From: BP-464 sp045805505
Lineage (GTDB): Bacteria > Actinomycetota > Thermoleophilia > Solirubrobacterales > Solirubrobacteraceae
Direction: 5' to 3'
Assembly (NCBI GenBank): GCA_045805505.1
Contig: JBJMLA010000086.1
Span: forward strand, 18,487 to 82,486
Length of the DNA stretch: 64,000 nt
Shown one piece after another: positions 41,212 through 50,707 of the stretch; within the stretch, counting starts at the first letter, position 1; every line of letters begins with the position of its first letter. The notes beneath the pieces were generated by a model. The model ran no database searches. It was not told where the DNA came from and saw only the letters and a list, made by a program, of their open reading frames with translations. The position numbers and the translations under genes are program-made.

Positions 41212-42677
41212 TGTTCGGCCTGCGGCCGCGCCTGCTCGTCGCGCTGCTGGCCACCAGCCTCGTCACGCTGGGCGCCGCCGCGATCGTGCTGCTGCCGCCG
41301 CTGCGCGACCGCCTGCGCGCCGAGAGCGTGCGCTCCACGCGCACGGCCACCGAGGCCCAGATCCCGGGCATCAGCGACGCCCTGGCCAAGAAGGACTGCG
41401 GCGCGCTCGAGGACCTGGTGTTCAACCTCGGCGACCAGGTCGCCGCGCTCGTCTACGTCGTCGACTCCACGGCCACCGCGCTGGCGGACCAGGGCCCGGC
41501 GGGCACCCTGATCTGCCCCGGCCTCAGCGAGGTCGACGCCCGCAACGACCTGCTCGTCCAGGACACCCTGACCACCGGAGTCGCTGCCGACCCGGTCATC
41601 AACGACGACGACCTCGAGATCGTCGTGCCCATCGGCCGCGACGACCGGACCACCGAGGCGGTCATCGTCCGCAAGCGCCTCAGCGACGTCTCGGGCGCGG
41701 TGTCCGAGGTCTACCGCGCGTTCGGCAAGGCCGCGGTGATCGGCCTGGCCGCGGCGCTGATCCTCGGCCTGTTCCTGGCCACGACGCTCGTGCGCCGCCT
41801 CGGGCGGCTGCGCAACGCGGCGCTGCGGGTGACCACCGAGGGCGCCGGAGCGCCGCGGCCCCAGGACGACGGCCGCGACGAGATCGGCGACCTGGCGCGC
41901 TCGTTCGCCGCGATGCAGGGCGCGCTCCAGCGCCAGGAGGAGGCGCGCCGCGCGTTCGTGGCGACCGCCTCCCACGAGCTGCGCACGCCGCTGACGTCGC
42001 TGTCGGGGATGCTCGAGCTGCTCGACGAGGACCTCACCGAGGGTCGCCTGGACATCGCCGACGCGCACCTGCAGATCACCGCCGCGCGCGGCGAGCTGCG
42101 GCGCCTGGGCAACCTCGCGGCCGAGCTGCTCGACCTCAGCCGCCTGGACGCCGGCGTGCCGCTGCGCAGCGAGCCGGTGGAGTTGGGCGAGCTCACGCGC
42201 GCCGTGGCCTCGGAGTTCGAGCAGCGGGCGCGCGAGCTCGGGGTCTCGATCGAGGTCGTCCCGCCGATCGGCCCGTGCTGGGCCAAGGGCGACCCGGGCG
42301 CCGTCGCGCGGATCCTGCGGATCCTCGTCGACAACGCGCTGCGCTTCTCTCCCCCGCGCGAGCCGATCCGGCTCGAGGCGCACTACAGCGGCGAGCGCGC
42401 GGTGGTCGAGGTCTCCGACCGCGGGCCGGGCGTGCCGGCGAGCGAGCACGAGCTCATCTTCCAGCGGTTCCAGCGCGGCAGCCGCACGGGCGGCGAGGGC
42501 GGCTTCGGCCTCGGCCTGGCCATCGGGCGTGAGCTGGCGGTCAAGCTCGGCGGAACGCTCGAGCTGCGCGAGCCCGACCGGATCCACCCGGGCGCGTGGT
42601 TCGCCTGCGAGCTGCCGATCGAGCTGCCGGCCGGCGGCGCGGCGGAGGCGAGCTCCACCGGCGCCGCCGTCGGCTAG
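41211..42677 (+). CDS. Sensor histidine kinase
   Basis: 488 residues. TM1 (LLVALLATSLVTLGAAAIVL), a sensor domain of about 150 residues outside the membrane with two cysteines (KKDCGAL, LICPGL), TM2 (AVIGLAAALILGLFLATTLV), a HAMP linker, the HisKA dimer with H255 in ATASHELRTPLTSLSG, and the ATPase domain with N box ILVDNALRFSPP, G1 VSDRGPGVP and G2 GFGLGLAIGRELA. It phosphorylates the response regulator encoded just before it. The signal is unknown. Confidence 0.93.
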   Translation: MFGLRPRLLVALLATSLVTLGAAAIVLLPPLRDRLRAESVRSTRTATEAQIPGISDALAKKDCGALEDLVFNLGDQVAALVYVVDSTATALADQGPAGTLICPGLSEVDARNDLLVQDTLTTGVAADPVINDDDLEIVVPIGRDDRTTEAVIVRKRLSDVSGAVSEVYRAFGKAAVIGLAAALILGLFLATTLVRRLGRLRNAALRVTTEGAGAPRPQDDGRDEIGDLARSFAAMQGALQRQEEARRAFVATASHELRTPLTSLSGMLELLDEDLTEGRLDIADAHLQITAARGELRRLGNLAAELLDLSRLDAGVPLRSEPVELGELTRAVASEFEQRARELGVSIEVVPPIGPCWAKGDPGAVARILRILVDNALRFSPPREPIRLEAHYSGERAVVEVSDRGPGVPASEHELIFQRFQRGSRTGGEGGFGLGLAIGRELAVKLGGTLELREPDRIHPGAWFACELPIELPAGGAAEASSTGAAVG

Positions 42678-42681
42678 CGGA

Positions 42682-42951
42682 CTACTTGGCGGCGGGAACT
42701 TCCTCGACGTTGCCGTCGTCGTCGACGACCTTGTAGCTCGTCTCGGTGATGCCGTCGACGCCGGTGACCTTGCAGGTGAACGTCGCACCCTTGTCGGTGT
42801 TGACGTCGGACGGGCAGTCGACCTTTGCGCCGGGGTAGGCGCGCTGGATGGAATCGCTGACGGACTTCTCGAGATCCTTGGTCTCGTCGCCACAGGCGGC
42901 GAGGCCGAGCCCGAGGGCCGGCAGGGTCAACAGCAGGGCAAAGCGGTGCAC
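42682..42951 (-). CDS. Small lipoprotein with DUF4333-like domain
   Basis: 89 residues. Lipobox GLAAC at about 16-20 (LLLTLPALGLGLAAC). The mature part, SVSDSIQRAYPGAKVDCPSD and GATFTCKVTGVDGITETSYK, has two cysteines that can form a disulfide and resembles the DUF4333 domain of actinobacterial lipoproteins. The GTG start at 42951 is supported by AAGGAG seven bases upstream. The function is unknown. It faces the histidine kinase gene (stops 4 bases apart). Confidence 0.78.
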   Translation of the reverse strand: MHRFALLLTLPALGLGLAACGDETKDLEKSVSDSIQRAYPGAKVDCPSDVNTDKGATFTCKVTGVDGITETSYKVVDDDGNVEEVPAAK

Positions 42952-42983
42952 GTACAGACTCCTTGTTGGTGTGGGGACGAACC

Positions 42984-43913
42984 CTAGGCGGCTTCGGCCG
43001 GCTGTGCGCGCAGAGCAGCGCGCGCGGTGGCGAGCCCCCCGTAGCGCGAGAGCAGCAGGACGAGGCCGACGAGGGTGATGGGAACGAAGAGGACGAAGCG
43101 CACGAGCACCACGTAGGGCAGGGCCACGGCGGACGAGCCCGCCCCGGCCAGGCGCACGCCGAGGACCACGGCCGCGTCGAAGGTGCCGATGTAGCCGGGC
43201 GCGGCGGGGACCATCGCGGCGATGTTGGCCAGCGCCATGACGTACATGCCGTCCGACAGGCTCAGCGGCACGCCGGCGACCTTGCCGAGCACCGCGTACA
43301 CGCCACCCTCGGCCAGCCACAGGAAGGCCGACAGCGCCAGGAGCGCGCCGCCGCGCGGGCTCAGCAGCTCGCGGCTCGGCGCCAGCAGTCCCGCGATCAG
43401 TCCGCGCAGCCGCGGCGCCAGGACCAGCGCGACGACCACGACGAGCGCCATCCCCGCGGCGACCAGGGCGAGCGTCGTCGAGGACAGCCCCAGCGGCAGG
43501 TCGCCGGCCAGCACGACGGCGGCGAAGACCAGCCCGAGCGCCAGCGCGTCGAGCAGGCGCTCGGCGACCAGCGTGCCGAACGCGTGGCGGCGCGCGACCC
43601 CGCCGTGGTGGGCGGTGAGCATCGCCTTGAGGATGTCGCCGGCGCGGGCGGGCAGCGCGTTGTTGCCCATGTAGCCGACGGTCGTCAGCGCGTAGGCGTC
43701 GCGGCGGCTGCCGCGACGCACGAGGCGGAACCAGCGCTCGCCGCGCAGCAGCGTGGCCAGCAGGTACAGCGCGACCGCGGCAGACAAGGGGCCGACCGCC
43801 TCGTCGAACGAGGGCAGCTGCGGCATGTCCTGGCGGGAGAACCACCAGATCACGCCGGCGAGCGCCAGGACGCTGACCGCGGCCTGGAGCCCGAGCGCCC
43901 GGCCGCGGGTCAT
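42984..43913 (-). CDS. Flippase-like integral membrane protein (LPG synthase TM-region/UPF0104 family)
   Basis: 309 residues with about eight TM helices. Family motif YMGNNALPARAGDILKAML and HAFGTLVAERLLDALALGLV, with MVPAAPGYIGTFDAA near the C terminus. These proteins are related to the MprF flippase domain and to AglD/GtrA-type lipid-linked sugar handling. It starts 2 bases after the flavoprotein stop (TAGGGATG) and completes a glycan operon. Confidence 0.85.
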   Translation of the reverse strand: MTRGRALGLQAAVSVLALAGVIWWFSRQDMPQLPSFDEAVGPLSAAVALYLLATLLRGERWFRLVRRGSRRDAYALTTVGYMGNNALPARAGDILKAMLTAHHGGVARRHAFGTLVAERLLDALALGLVFAAVVLAGDLPLGLSSTTLALVAAGMALVVVVALVLAPRLRGLIAGLLAPSRELLSPRGGALLALSAFLWLAEGGVYAVLGKVAGVPLSLSDGMYVMALANIAAMVPAAPGYIGTFDAAVVLGVRLAGAGSSAVALPYVVLVRFVLFVPITLVGLVLLLSRYGGLATARAALRAQPAEAA

Positions 43914-43915
43914 CC

Positions 43916-45469
43916 CTATCGCACCGCGTCGAGCGGCTCGTGCATCGAGGCGGGCTCGGGAACCGTGCGGTACGGGTTCTCGCTGTCGGCGTCGGTCTGC
44001 GTCTCGTGGTAGGCCGACTCGACGTTGACGGCCCAGATGTCGTGGTTGGTCCCCTTGATGAGGTTGTCCACCGCGCGCATCGCCGACAGCATCGAGTGAT
44101 CGGAGTTGTTGTAGCGGTGCAGCCCGTTGCGGCCGACCTGGGCGAAGCCCTCCAGCGGGTCGAGCCACTCGCGGATCTTGGCGACCCGCTCGGCGTACTC
44201 GGCGTCGTACATCGGGTAGGCCTTCGGGACGCGCACGACGTAGCCGCGGCGCACCTTGTCGGCGGTGCAGAGGCCGAGGGCCTCGAGCTCGCGGCTGGCC
44301 AGCGCGACGAGATCGTCGTCGGACATGTTCCACAGGTGGTCGCCCTTGAAGCAGAAGTACTCCATGCCGACGCACGCGGTGTCGGGATCGGGGACCATCC
44401 ACGGCGACCAGGACCGGAAGTTCTGGATCCGGCCGACCTCGACGTGCTCCTCGTGGATGTAGATCCAGTTGTCGGGGAACAGGTCCTCGCCGTCGATGAT
44501 CAGCGAGACCGTGAGGAAGTCGCGGTAGCGCAGGCCCTTGGCGGCCTCGATGACCTCGGCCGGCGCGGCCGGGTCGGCCATGCCGACGGTGTTGCGCAGC
44601 GGCAGCGAGGAGATGGTCGCCTTCGGCTCGATGACGTCGTGGGGCGTGTGGATGCGCACCACGCGGCCGTTCTCGATCTCGATCCTGGTGGCGGCCGTCT
44701 CCATCCGCACCTCGCCGCCCATCGCCTCGATGCGCTCGGTCATCTCCTCCCACATCTGGCCGGGGCCGAAGCGGGGGTAGTTGAACGAGTCGATCAGCGA
44801 CTTGATCTTGTTGCCGCGGTTGCCGAAGAACGCGGACTTCGCGGCGCTGAAGAACGACAGGCCCTTGATGCGCTGCGCGGCCCACTCGGCGCGGACCTCG
44901 GTGCAGGGCACGCCCCAGACCTTCTCGGTGTAGCCCTTGAAGAAGTGCGAGTACAGGCGCTTGCCGAAGCGGTTGGAGACCCACTGCTCGAGGTTCTCCT
45001 CCTTGCCCTTGGGCGTGATGGCCGCCCACAGGTAGGACAGGCCGCAGCGGATGACCTCGACGGGACCGAGCTTGGTGATGACGTCGGTGCCCTTGAGCGG
45101 GTAGTCGAGGTACTTGCCGCGCCAGAAGATGCGCGACATCCGCGGGCGCTTGAGGAACTCCTCGCCCATGATCTCGTGCCAGAGGTCGTCGACTTCCTGG
45201 TTCTTCGTGAAGAAGCGGTGGCCGCCGAGGTCGAAGCGGTAGCCGTCGGGATCGACGACGGTCTTGGCGATGCCGCCGACCTGGTCGTCGGCCTCGAGCA
45301 CGATGACCTTCTTGCCGGCCTTGGCCAGCAGGTAGCCCGCGGTCAGGCCGGCGGGGCCGCCGCCGATGACGACGTAGGGCTTCGTGTCGCCCTCGCGGTC
45401 GAAGCGGGGCTCGGGGGCCCCGTCCCCGTTGGAGGGATCAAGAGCGGGAAATTCTGCGGTTGCGGCCAT
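43916..45469 (-). CDS. FAD-dependent oxidoreductase of the UDP-galactopyranose mutase-like family
   Basis: 517 residues. FAD site YVVIGGGPAGLTAGYLLAKA, then VIVLEADDQVGGIAKTV and YRFDLGGHRFFTKNQEVDDL. The middle has GYTEKVWGVPCTEVRAEWAA and FNYPRFGPGQMWEEMTERIE, and the C-terminal RNGLHRYNNSDHSMLSAMRA binds the flavin. Homologues sit in polysaccharide clusters next to glycosyltransferases and are annotated as UGM-like or protoporphyrinogen-oxidase-like. The true substrate is not known; a sugar-nucleotide or lipid-linked sugar is likely. ATG 45469 was preferred over a TTG at 45502. Confidence 0.85.
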   Translation of the reverse strand: MAATAEFPALDPSNGDGAPEPRFDREGDTKPYVVIGGGPAGLTAGYLLAKAGKKVIVLEADDQVGGIAKTVVDPDGYRFDLGGHRFFTKNQEVDDLWHEIMGEEFLKRPRMSRIFWRGKYLDYPLKGTDVITKLGPVEVIRCGLSYLWAAITPKGKEENLEQWVSNRFGKRLYSHFFKGYTEKVWGVPCTEVRAEWAAQRIKGLSFFSAAKSAFFGNRGNKIKSLIDSFNYPRFGPGQMWEEMTERIEAMGGEVRMETAATRIEIENGRVVRIHTPHDVIEPKATISSLPLRNTVGMADPAAPAEVIEAAKGLRYRDFLTVSLIIDGEDLFPDNWIYIHEEHVEVGRIQNFRSWSPWMVPDPDTACVGMEYFCFKGDHLWNMSDDDLVALASRELEALGLCTADKVRRGYVVRVPKAYPMYDAEYAERVAKIREWLDPLEGFAQVGRNGLHRYNNSDHSMLSAMRAVDNLIKGTNHDIWAVNVESAYHETQTDADSENPYRTVPEPASMHEPLDAVR

Positions 45470-45531
45470 GGCAACAGGATGGCCGTACTTGGCGCGCGGC
45501 AATCCACTCCGCTAACGCTTCCTAACACTCC

Positions 45532-47064
45532 CTAACGACGGTAGATAACGAGCCTTACGCCCCGTGGCACGGCGGTATTTCCGATAACCGGCAGCACGCC
45601 GAGGCGTTTGAGCCGCGGCTCGTGGTCGAGCACCCGCTCCCACTCGAACGTGCGCTGCTTGACCAGCGAGGTCCACGGCGCGTCCCAGTTCGCCGTGCGC
45701 AGGATGGGGAGCATCAGCACGAGCTGCTGGCCGGGCTCGAGGGCCCCGATCAGCGTGTCCGCCACGGTCTGCGGGTCGGCGGCGCGGTAGCGGTCGAGGG
45801 CGTCGCGCCAGTCGAAGATCCGGGTGTCGGGGAACCAGCCCATGCCGCTGGCCCAGCGCAGCCCCTTGGGGAAATAGAAGTGCGCGAGCGGCACCTGCTC
45901 GGGATGCGTGGAGATCACGATGTCGCCGGGATGCACGCGGTCGCGGGCGAGGACGGCGACACGGTGCATGTCGCTCTTGTTGTTGACGCGGCCGGTCGGC
46001 GGATGCAGCCACAGCCCGGCGACGAGCGCGACGGTCACCAGCCCGAGGTTGCCCGCCCGCGACAGCACGCCGCCGCCGAGCAGCAGCATGGGTCCGATGA
46101 GGGCGGCGAAGTAGCGCGCCGACCACGCCGGGGCGACCTGGTTGAGGACGAAGGCGAGGACGAGCGCGACCAGGATCGCCACCGCGATGGTGGTCGCCGC
46201 GGTGCCCTCGGGCGAGGCCGGCTCACGCTCGGCGCCGTTGCGGCGCAGCGCCCACCAGCCGGCGAGGCCGCTGCCGCCGACGAGCAGCAGCGCCACGCCC
46301 GGCCCTGGGCCGCCGAAGATCCCCGCCAGCTCGCCGGGCAGGTCGCGCAGCGCCGGAGCGGTCGCCCACGGGGCCCCGGTATGGCCCGCCTGGTAGATCA
46401 GCGTCGGCACCCACGGCAGGTAGAGCACGCCGATCGCGCCGTAGCCGATCAGCGCGTCACGCCAGGCCACCGCCCCCGACCGCAGCAGCGGCAGCAGCGC
46501 GATGCCCGTGCCCGCGAGCATGAACAGGCCCCAGTTGTGCGTGTAGATCAGCGCGGCGCCCGACAGCACGAAGGCGGGCATCCAACGGCGCCGGCCCTGG
46601 ACGAAGACCATGGCGAACGTGCCGGCCAGCAGCAGCGAGAGCAGCGTCTCGAGCGCGTACATGCGCGTCTCCTGGGCGTAGTAGCTCAGGAACGGGACCA
46701 GCCCGGCGAGGATCGCGGTGTACCAGCCGGCGCGCTCGCTGAACAGCGTGCGCGCCAGGGCAAAGCCGGCGGGGATCGTCAGCAGCGCGCAGCCCAGCGA
46801 CAGTGCGTGCGTGCGCGCCTCGCCGTCGCCGAACAGACGCGTCCAGACCCCGAGCAGCAGGTAGTACAGCGGCGGCGAGCCATCCTGGCGCAGCGCGCCG
46901 GGGATGTCGAGGAGCGGGAAGCTGGCGATGTTGACCGACAGCCCCTCGTCGATCCAGAAGCGGCCGTGCAGCGCGGTCGAGCGCAGCAGGCAGGAGACGA
47001 CGACGAGGCCGAGCAACCCGAGGGCGATCCGCGTGCGCTCGCCCAGCGGGATCCGGTTCAGCAC
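45532..47064 (-). CDS. GT-C family membrane glycosyltransferase (PMT/ArnT-like)
   Basis: 510 residues with about ten TM helices. Early loop acid in HGRFWIDEGLSVNIASFPLL and the PPLYYLLLGVWTRLFGDGEA block are typical of GT-C enzymes that take sugars from polyprenyl phosphates (ArnT, PMT_2). SYYAQETRMYALETLLSL and the extracytoplasmic C-terminal 150 residues follow. It transfers a sugar outside the membrane. GTG 47064 overlaps the upstream gene by 7 bases. Confidence 0.85.
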   Translation of the reverse strand: MLNRIPLGERTRIALGLLGLVVVSCLLRSTALHGRFWIDEGLSVNIASFPLLDIPGALRQDGSPPLYYLLLGVWTRLFGDGEARTHALSLGCALLTIPAGFALARTLFSERAGWYTAILAGLVPFLSYYAQETRMYALETLLSLLLAGTFAMVFVQGRRRWMPAFVLSGAALIYTHNWGLFMLAGTGIALLPLLRSGAVAWRDALIGYGAIGVLYLPWVPTLIYQAGHTGAPWATAPALRDLPGELAGIFGGPGPGVALLLVGGSGLAGWWALRRNGAEREPASPEGTAATTIAVAILVALVLAFVLNQVAPAWSARYFAALIGPMLLLGGGVLSRAGNLGLVTVALVAGLWLHPPTGRVNNKSDMHRVAVLARDRVHPGDIVISTHPEQVPLAHFYFPKGLRWASGMGWFPDTRIFDWRDALDRYRAADPQTVADTLIGALEPGQQLVLMLPILRTANWDAPWTSLVKQRTFEWERVLDHEPRLKRLGVLPVIGNTAVPRGVRLVIYRR

Positions 47065-48467
47065 GTCGTGACGATCCGCCAGGCCGGCGTGAAGGCCAGC
47101 GTATGCACCGGCTGGCCGGCCAGCGGCAGGAGCGTCGGCAGCGCGGAGGACCGGTTGGTCGTGTGGACCCGCAGGGTCGTGCCCGGGTCGGCCGGGACGA
47201 GCGCGATCTGGTCGATGTGCAGGTCGAGCTGCCAGGCGACGGCGGGCACGAGGTAGGCGCCCGTGGTCACCGTCCCGCAGGAGAGCACGCGATCGGCACC
47301 GCCCGCGCGCTCGATGACGTCGGGCAGCTGCCCGGTCATCTGCGCCTGGTAGCGCGCCGCCTCCAGCGCCGCATCGGTCCGGTCGAACCACGGCACCACG
47401 AACAGCGCGGCGAGGCCGACCGCGACGGCGGCCACGACGAGCTGGGGCGCCCTGAGCGCCCGAAGCGCGAGCACGATCCCGCTCGCGGCGAGCACGATGG
47501 CCAGCGCGGCCGGGACGATCAGGTAGCGGACGTTGCCCGAGTAGCCGCTGGCGGTCATGGCGCCCACGACGACCGTCCACGCCGCCGCCAGCGCGCCGAC
47601 GGCCAGCAGGCGGCGATCGCGCAGCGCCAGCGCGCCGGCCAGCCCGGCCACCAGCCCCCAGTGCAGCCAGCTGCCGCCACCGAGCATGTCCCAGCCCTCG
47701 CGGACCACCTCGACCAGCGGGTTGGCGGCGTCGGCCGGCGAGCCGCTGATGGGGTCCTGTGCGCGGTGCGCGGCGCGCAGCCAGTCGCCCGAGCCGATCT
47801 GCTCGGGCACCAGCCACAGCAGCGGCAGCGAGATCAGCCCGGCGGCCACGGGTACGAGCAGCGCGCGGTCGCGCCAGACCAGCCACAGGCCGTAGAGGCC
47901 GAGGAACGGCCACGCCTCGGGGCGCAGCAGGGCCAGCCCGAGCGCCAGCCAGAACGCGGGCATGCGCCGGCCGGCCAGCCCGCGCTCGACGGCGGCCAGC
48001 GCGAAGGCGACCTGCAGGCCCTCGGAGTTCGCCAGCGCCGCATTGCGGACGTACCACGGGGCGACGAGCAGCGAGACCGCGGCGAGCGCGCCCGCCCAGG
48101 GCCCGGCGAGACGGCGGCCGAGCACGAAGGCGTAGACGAGCCCGGCGAGCGCGCCGGCCCGTGCCACGACGACCCACAGCGCGGGCGCGATGCCGCCGAA
48201 CAGCGAGAAGACCGTGGTCAGCGCGACGGGCAGCGGCTTCCACGACGGGCCGAAGCTCGTCGAGAGCTCGCCGTGGGCGATCTCGCGGCCCCACAGGATC
48301 CACGACCACGGGTCATAGGTCGGCTGCGAGGGAGCCAGCAGCGTCAGCGCGGCGACGACCACGCACGCGCCGAGCGCCCAGGCCAGGCCGCCGGGACGGG
48401 TGCGGTCAGCGGCCGGGACGGGGACGGCGGGCGCGCGCGCAGGCAGCGTGGCGGCCGATCCGGACAT
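47058..48467 (-). CDS. GT-C family membrane protein, probable glycosyltransferase
   Basis: 469 residues, about ten TM helices. An N-terminal Ala/Pro-rich tail precedes TM1 (LAWALGACVVVAALTLLAPS) and the loop PTYDPWSWILWGREIAHGEL with acidic residues in the GT-C position, then FGPSWKPLPVALTTVFSLFG and LALLRPEAWPFLGLYGLWL. Weaker similarity to known GT-C families than its downstream partner. TACGCT ends 7 bases before the ATG at 48467. Overlap with the next GT-C gene indicates they work together. Confidence 0.78.
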   Translation of the reverse strand: MSGSAATLPARAPAVPVPAADRTRPGGLAWALGACVVVAALTLLAPSQPTYDPWSWILWGREIAHGELSTSFGPSWKPLPVALTTVFSLFGGIAPALWVVVARAGALAGLVYAFVLGRRLAGPWAGALAAVSLLVAPWYVRNAALANSEGLQVAFALAAVERGLAGRRMPAFWLALGLALLRPEAWPFLGLYGLWLVWRDRALLVPVAAGLISLPLLWLVPEQIGSGDWLRAAHRAQDPISGSPADAANPLVEVVREGWDMLGGGSWLHWGLVAGLAGALALRDRRLLAVGALAAAWTVVVGAMTASGYSGNVRYLIVPAALAIVLAASGIVLALRALRAPQLVVAAVAVGLAALFVVPWFDRTDAALEAARYQAQMTGQLPDVIERAGGADRVLSCGTVTTGAYLVPAVAWQLDLHIDQIALVPADPGTTLRVHTTNRSSALPTLLPLAGQPVHTLAFTPAWRIVTTC

Positions 48468-48474
48468 CGGTCGG

Positions 48475-48480
48475 AGCGTA
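48475..48480 (-). promoter_or_regulatory. Candidate -10 for the glycan operon
   Basis: TACGCT on the minus strand ends 7 bases before the ATG at 48467. Confidence 0.4.
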
Positions 48481-48517
48481 GTGAAGCTGACACTCCGGGC
48501 GGTCCGCAGGCGACCCG

Positions 48518-48985
48518 TCAGGCGGCGGCGACGGTCACGACGGCGAGGGCGGCGATGCCCTCCTCACGGCCGGCGAAGCCGATCTCCTCGCCCGTGGTGA
48601 ACTTCACGTTGACCTGCGCGCCGAGCGCGGCCTCCAGCGCGGCGCGCATGGCCTCGCGGTGCGGTCCGAGCTTCGGGCGCTGGCAGACGATCGTGGTGTC
48701 GGCGTACTCCGGCGCCCAGCCCGCCTCGCGCGCCATCGACACCGCCTCGCGCAGGATGCCCAGCGAGTCGGCGCCGGCGAACTTCGCGTCGGTGTCGGGG
48801 AAGTGCTGGCCGATGTCGCCGAGCCCGGCGGCACCCAGCAGCGCATCGATGACCGCGTGGACCAAGACGTCGCCGTCGGAGTGCGCGACGGTGCCGCGGT
48901 CGTGCTCGATGGCCACCCCGCCGAGGATCAGGCTGTGCCCGGCGTCGAGGCGGTGAGAGTCCCAGCCGATGCCCGTGCGGCTCAT
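48518..48985 (-). CDS. ispF: 2-C-methyl-D-erythritol 2,4-cyclodiphosphate synthase
   Basis: 155 residues, typical length. Zinc ligands in TGIGWDSHRL (D and H) and GGVAIEHDRGTVAHSDGDVL; DIGQHFPDTDAKFAGADS and NVKFTTGEEIGFAGREEGIA are the remaining conserved blocks. It forms MEcPP in the MEP pathway of isoprenoid synthesis. Here it is co-transcribed behind a PHP-domain protein (ATGA overlap) and separated from ispD by about 3 kb, whereas the two are adjacent in many actinobacteria. Confidence 0.95.
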   Translation of the reverse strand: MSRTGIGWDSHRLDAGHSLILGGVAIEHDRGTVAHSDGDVLVHAVIDALLGAAGLGDIGQHFPDTDAKFAGADSLGILREAVSMAREAGWAPEYADTTIVCQRPKLGPHREAMRAALEAALGAQVNVKFTTGEEIGFAGREEGIAALAVVTVAAA

Positions 48986-49818
48986 CCGATCGGCTCCAGG
49001 CGCAGCTTGCGGTTCTCGAAGACCGCGAGCTCGGTCACGCCGTGGTCGGCGAGGAACTGCACGGCCTCGTCGTAGCGGTAGCCGAGGTGGTCGGTGATGT
49101 GGGCGTCGGAGGACAAGGCGATCGGGTTGCCGGCATCGACGATCATCTCGAGGAACGCGCTCGAGGGATAGATCTCGCCGACCGGCTTGCGCAGCCCGGC
49201 CGTCGACAGCTCGACGGCGATGCCGCTCTCGGCGATCTGCTCCATCGCGATGTCGTAGTAGAAGCGCAGGTCCTTCTCCGGCCAGGGCCGCTCCTGGCCC
49301 CAGTGCTTGACCAGGTCGGGATGGGCCAGCACGTCGTACATGCCGCTGGCGGCGAGCTCGCCGAGCCACTGGAAGTACGTGCGCCATACGTGATCGGGGG
49401 AGCGGCCGGAGTTCCAGACGTCGTACTTGTCGTAGTCCAGCGCGCCCTCGCCGATGAAGTGGATCGAGCCGATGACGTAGTCCCAGTCGCGCTCCTCGAG
49501 CAGCGAGCGCATCCGCTCCTCGCGGCCGGGCACGAAGTCGGCCTCGATGCCCAGCTTGAGGTCGGTCTCCTCGCGCACGAACGAGCAGTAGCGGTCGATG
49601 TCGTCGACGGCGTAGGTCTGCCACAGCGGGTGGTCCCAGACGTCGAGCGCGGCGGTGAACCGGTAGATGTGCTCGGCCACCCCGAGCTCCGCGATCCCGC
49701 GCTCGGCCGCGACCTCGCGGTAGCGCTCGGCGTTGGCCGGCGTGAAGTACTCGGCCGCGGATTGGCGGCCCGCGTCGTCAGGACGAAGATGGACGTGGTA
49801 GTCGGTCAGCACGGCCAC
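48982..49818 (-). CDS. PHP-domain metal-dependent phosphatase (histidinol-phosphatase-like)
   Basis: 278 residues. The first metal motif DYHVHLRPDD opens the protein, LGVAEHIYRF and LKLGIEADFVPGREE follow, YVIGSIHFIG supplies the third motif, and VLAHPDLVKHWGQERPW, VELSTAGLRKPVGEIYPS and IALSSDAHITDHLGYRYDEA complete the trinuclear site. It most likely hydrolyses histidinol phosphate or a similar phosphate ester. The GTG at 49818 lies inside the 3' end of the DMT transporter gene; a second GTG at 49812 is also possible. It overlaps ispF. Confidence 0.85.
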   Translation of the reverse strand: MAVLTDYHVHLRPDDAGRQSAAEYFTPANAERYREVAAERGIAELGVAEHIYRFTAALDVWDHPLWQTYAVDDIDRYCSFVREETDLKLGIEADFVPGREERMRSLLEERDWDYVIGSIHFIGEGALDYDKYDVWNSGRSPDHVWRTYFQWLGELAASGMYDVLAHPDLVKHWGQERPWPEKDLRFYYDIAMEQIAESGIAVELSTAGLRKPVGEIYPSSAFLEMIVDAGNPIALSSDAHITDHLGYRYDEAVQFLADHGVTELAVFENRKLRLEPIG

Positions 49819-50707
49819 GGAACGCTAGTAGGCGCGCCAGGCCGCTCGGCGGCCTTCCGCCCGTCGCGAACCACGATCCGGCCAGGATCAGCAGCAGGCC
49901 GGCCACCGACGCCGCGCCGAGGCTCTCGTCGAGGAACGCGACGCCCAGGGCGACCGCGATCACCGGGTTGACGTAGGTGATGATCGAGGCGCGGCCGGGC
50001 CCCGCGTCGGCGACCAGGAAGAACATGGTGGCCAGCGCGATCGCCGTGCAGGCGACGCCGAGGACGGCCAGCGCGGCGATGACGTCGGCGTCGGGCATGC
50101 TCGACGGCGAAGTGGCGATGCCGGCGGGCGTCATGATCACCGCGGCGATGCCGAGCGCGGCGGCGACCGGCCCCATCGGGTGCAGGTCCGACATCTTCAT
50201 CCGGATGAGCATCGGACCCGCCGCGTAGCCGACGGTCGCGACGAGCATGCACGCCGCGCCGAGCAGCTCGCGCGGCTTGCCGGCGACGTCGATGCCCATC
50301 AGCATCACGACGCCCGCGAGGCCGACGAACAGGCCGCCCAGCCGCGCGCCGTAGATCCGCTCGGACGGGTTGAAGCGGATCGTCATCAGCGCGATGGTCA
50401 GCGGCACCGCGGCGATGAGGATCGCCGCCAGCGACGAGGAGATGTACTCCTCGCCCACCGGGATCAGCGTGAAGGGAATCGAGATCTCGATGACCGCGAA
50501 CGCGACGACCACGGGCCAGCGCTCGCGCATGCCCCGGAACGCGCCGACCTTCCAGGCGATCGGCAGCAGCACCGCCGCTCCCAGCGCGACCCGCGCCCAG
50601 GCCACGAAGAACGGCGAATGGTCCTCGACCGCGACCTTGATCAGGAAGTAGGGCACGCCCCACAGCACCGAGCAGGTGGCAAAGGCGATCCAGGCGCGAC
50701 GCGACAC
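49778..50707 (-). CDS. EamA/DMT-superfamily transporter
   Basis: 309 residues, ten TM helices in two EamA repeats (WIAFATCSVLWGVPYFLIKV ... SSSLAAILIAAVPLTIALMT; LGAACMLVATVGYAAGPMLI ... NPVIAVALGVAFLDESLG). It probably exports amino acids or other small metabolites. The last 41 bases overlap the PHP gene, which suggests coupled translation. The GTG start at 50707 is the first in frame. Confidence 0.87.
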   Translation of the reverse strand: MSRRAWIAFATCSVLWGVPYFLIKVAVEDHSPFFVAWARVALGAAVLLPIAWKVGAFRGMRERWPVVVAFAVIEISIPFTLIPVGEEYISSSLAAILIAAVPLTIALMTIRFNPSERIYGARLGGLFVGLAGVVMLMGIDVAGKPRELLGAACMLVATVGYAAGPMLIRMKMSDLHPMGPVAAALGIAAVIMTPAGIATSPSSMPDADVIAALAVLGVACTAIALATMFFLVADAGPGRASIITYVNPVIAVALGVAFLDESLGAASVAGLLLILAGSWFATGGRPPSGLARLLAFRGRADRLPRPSSS

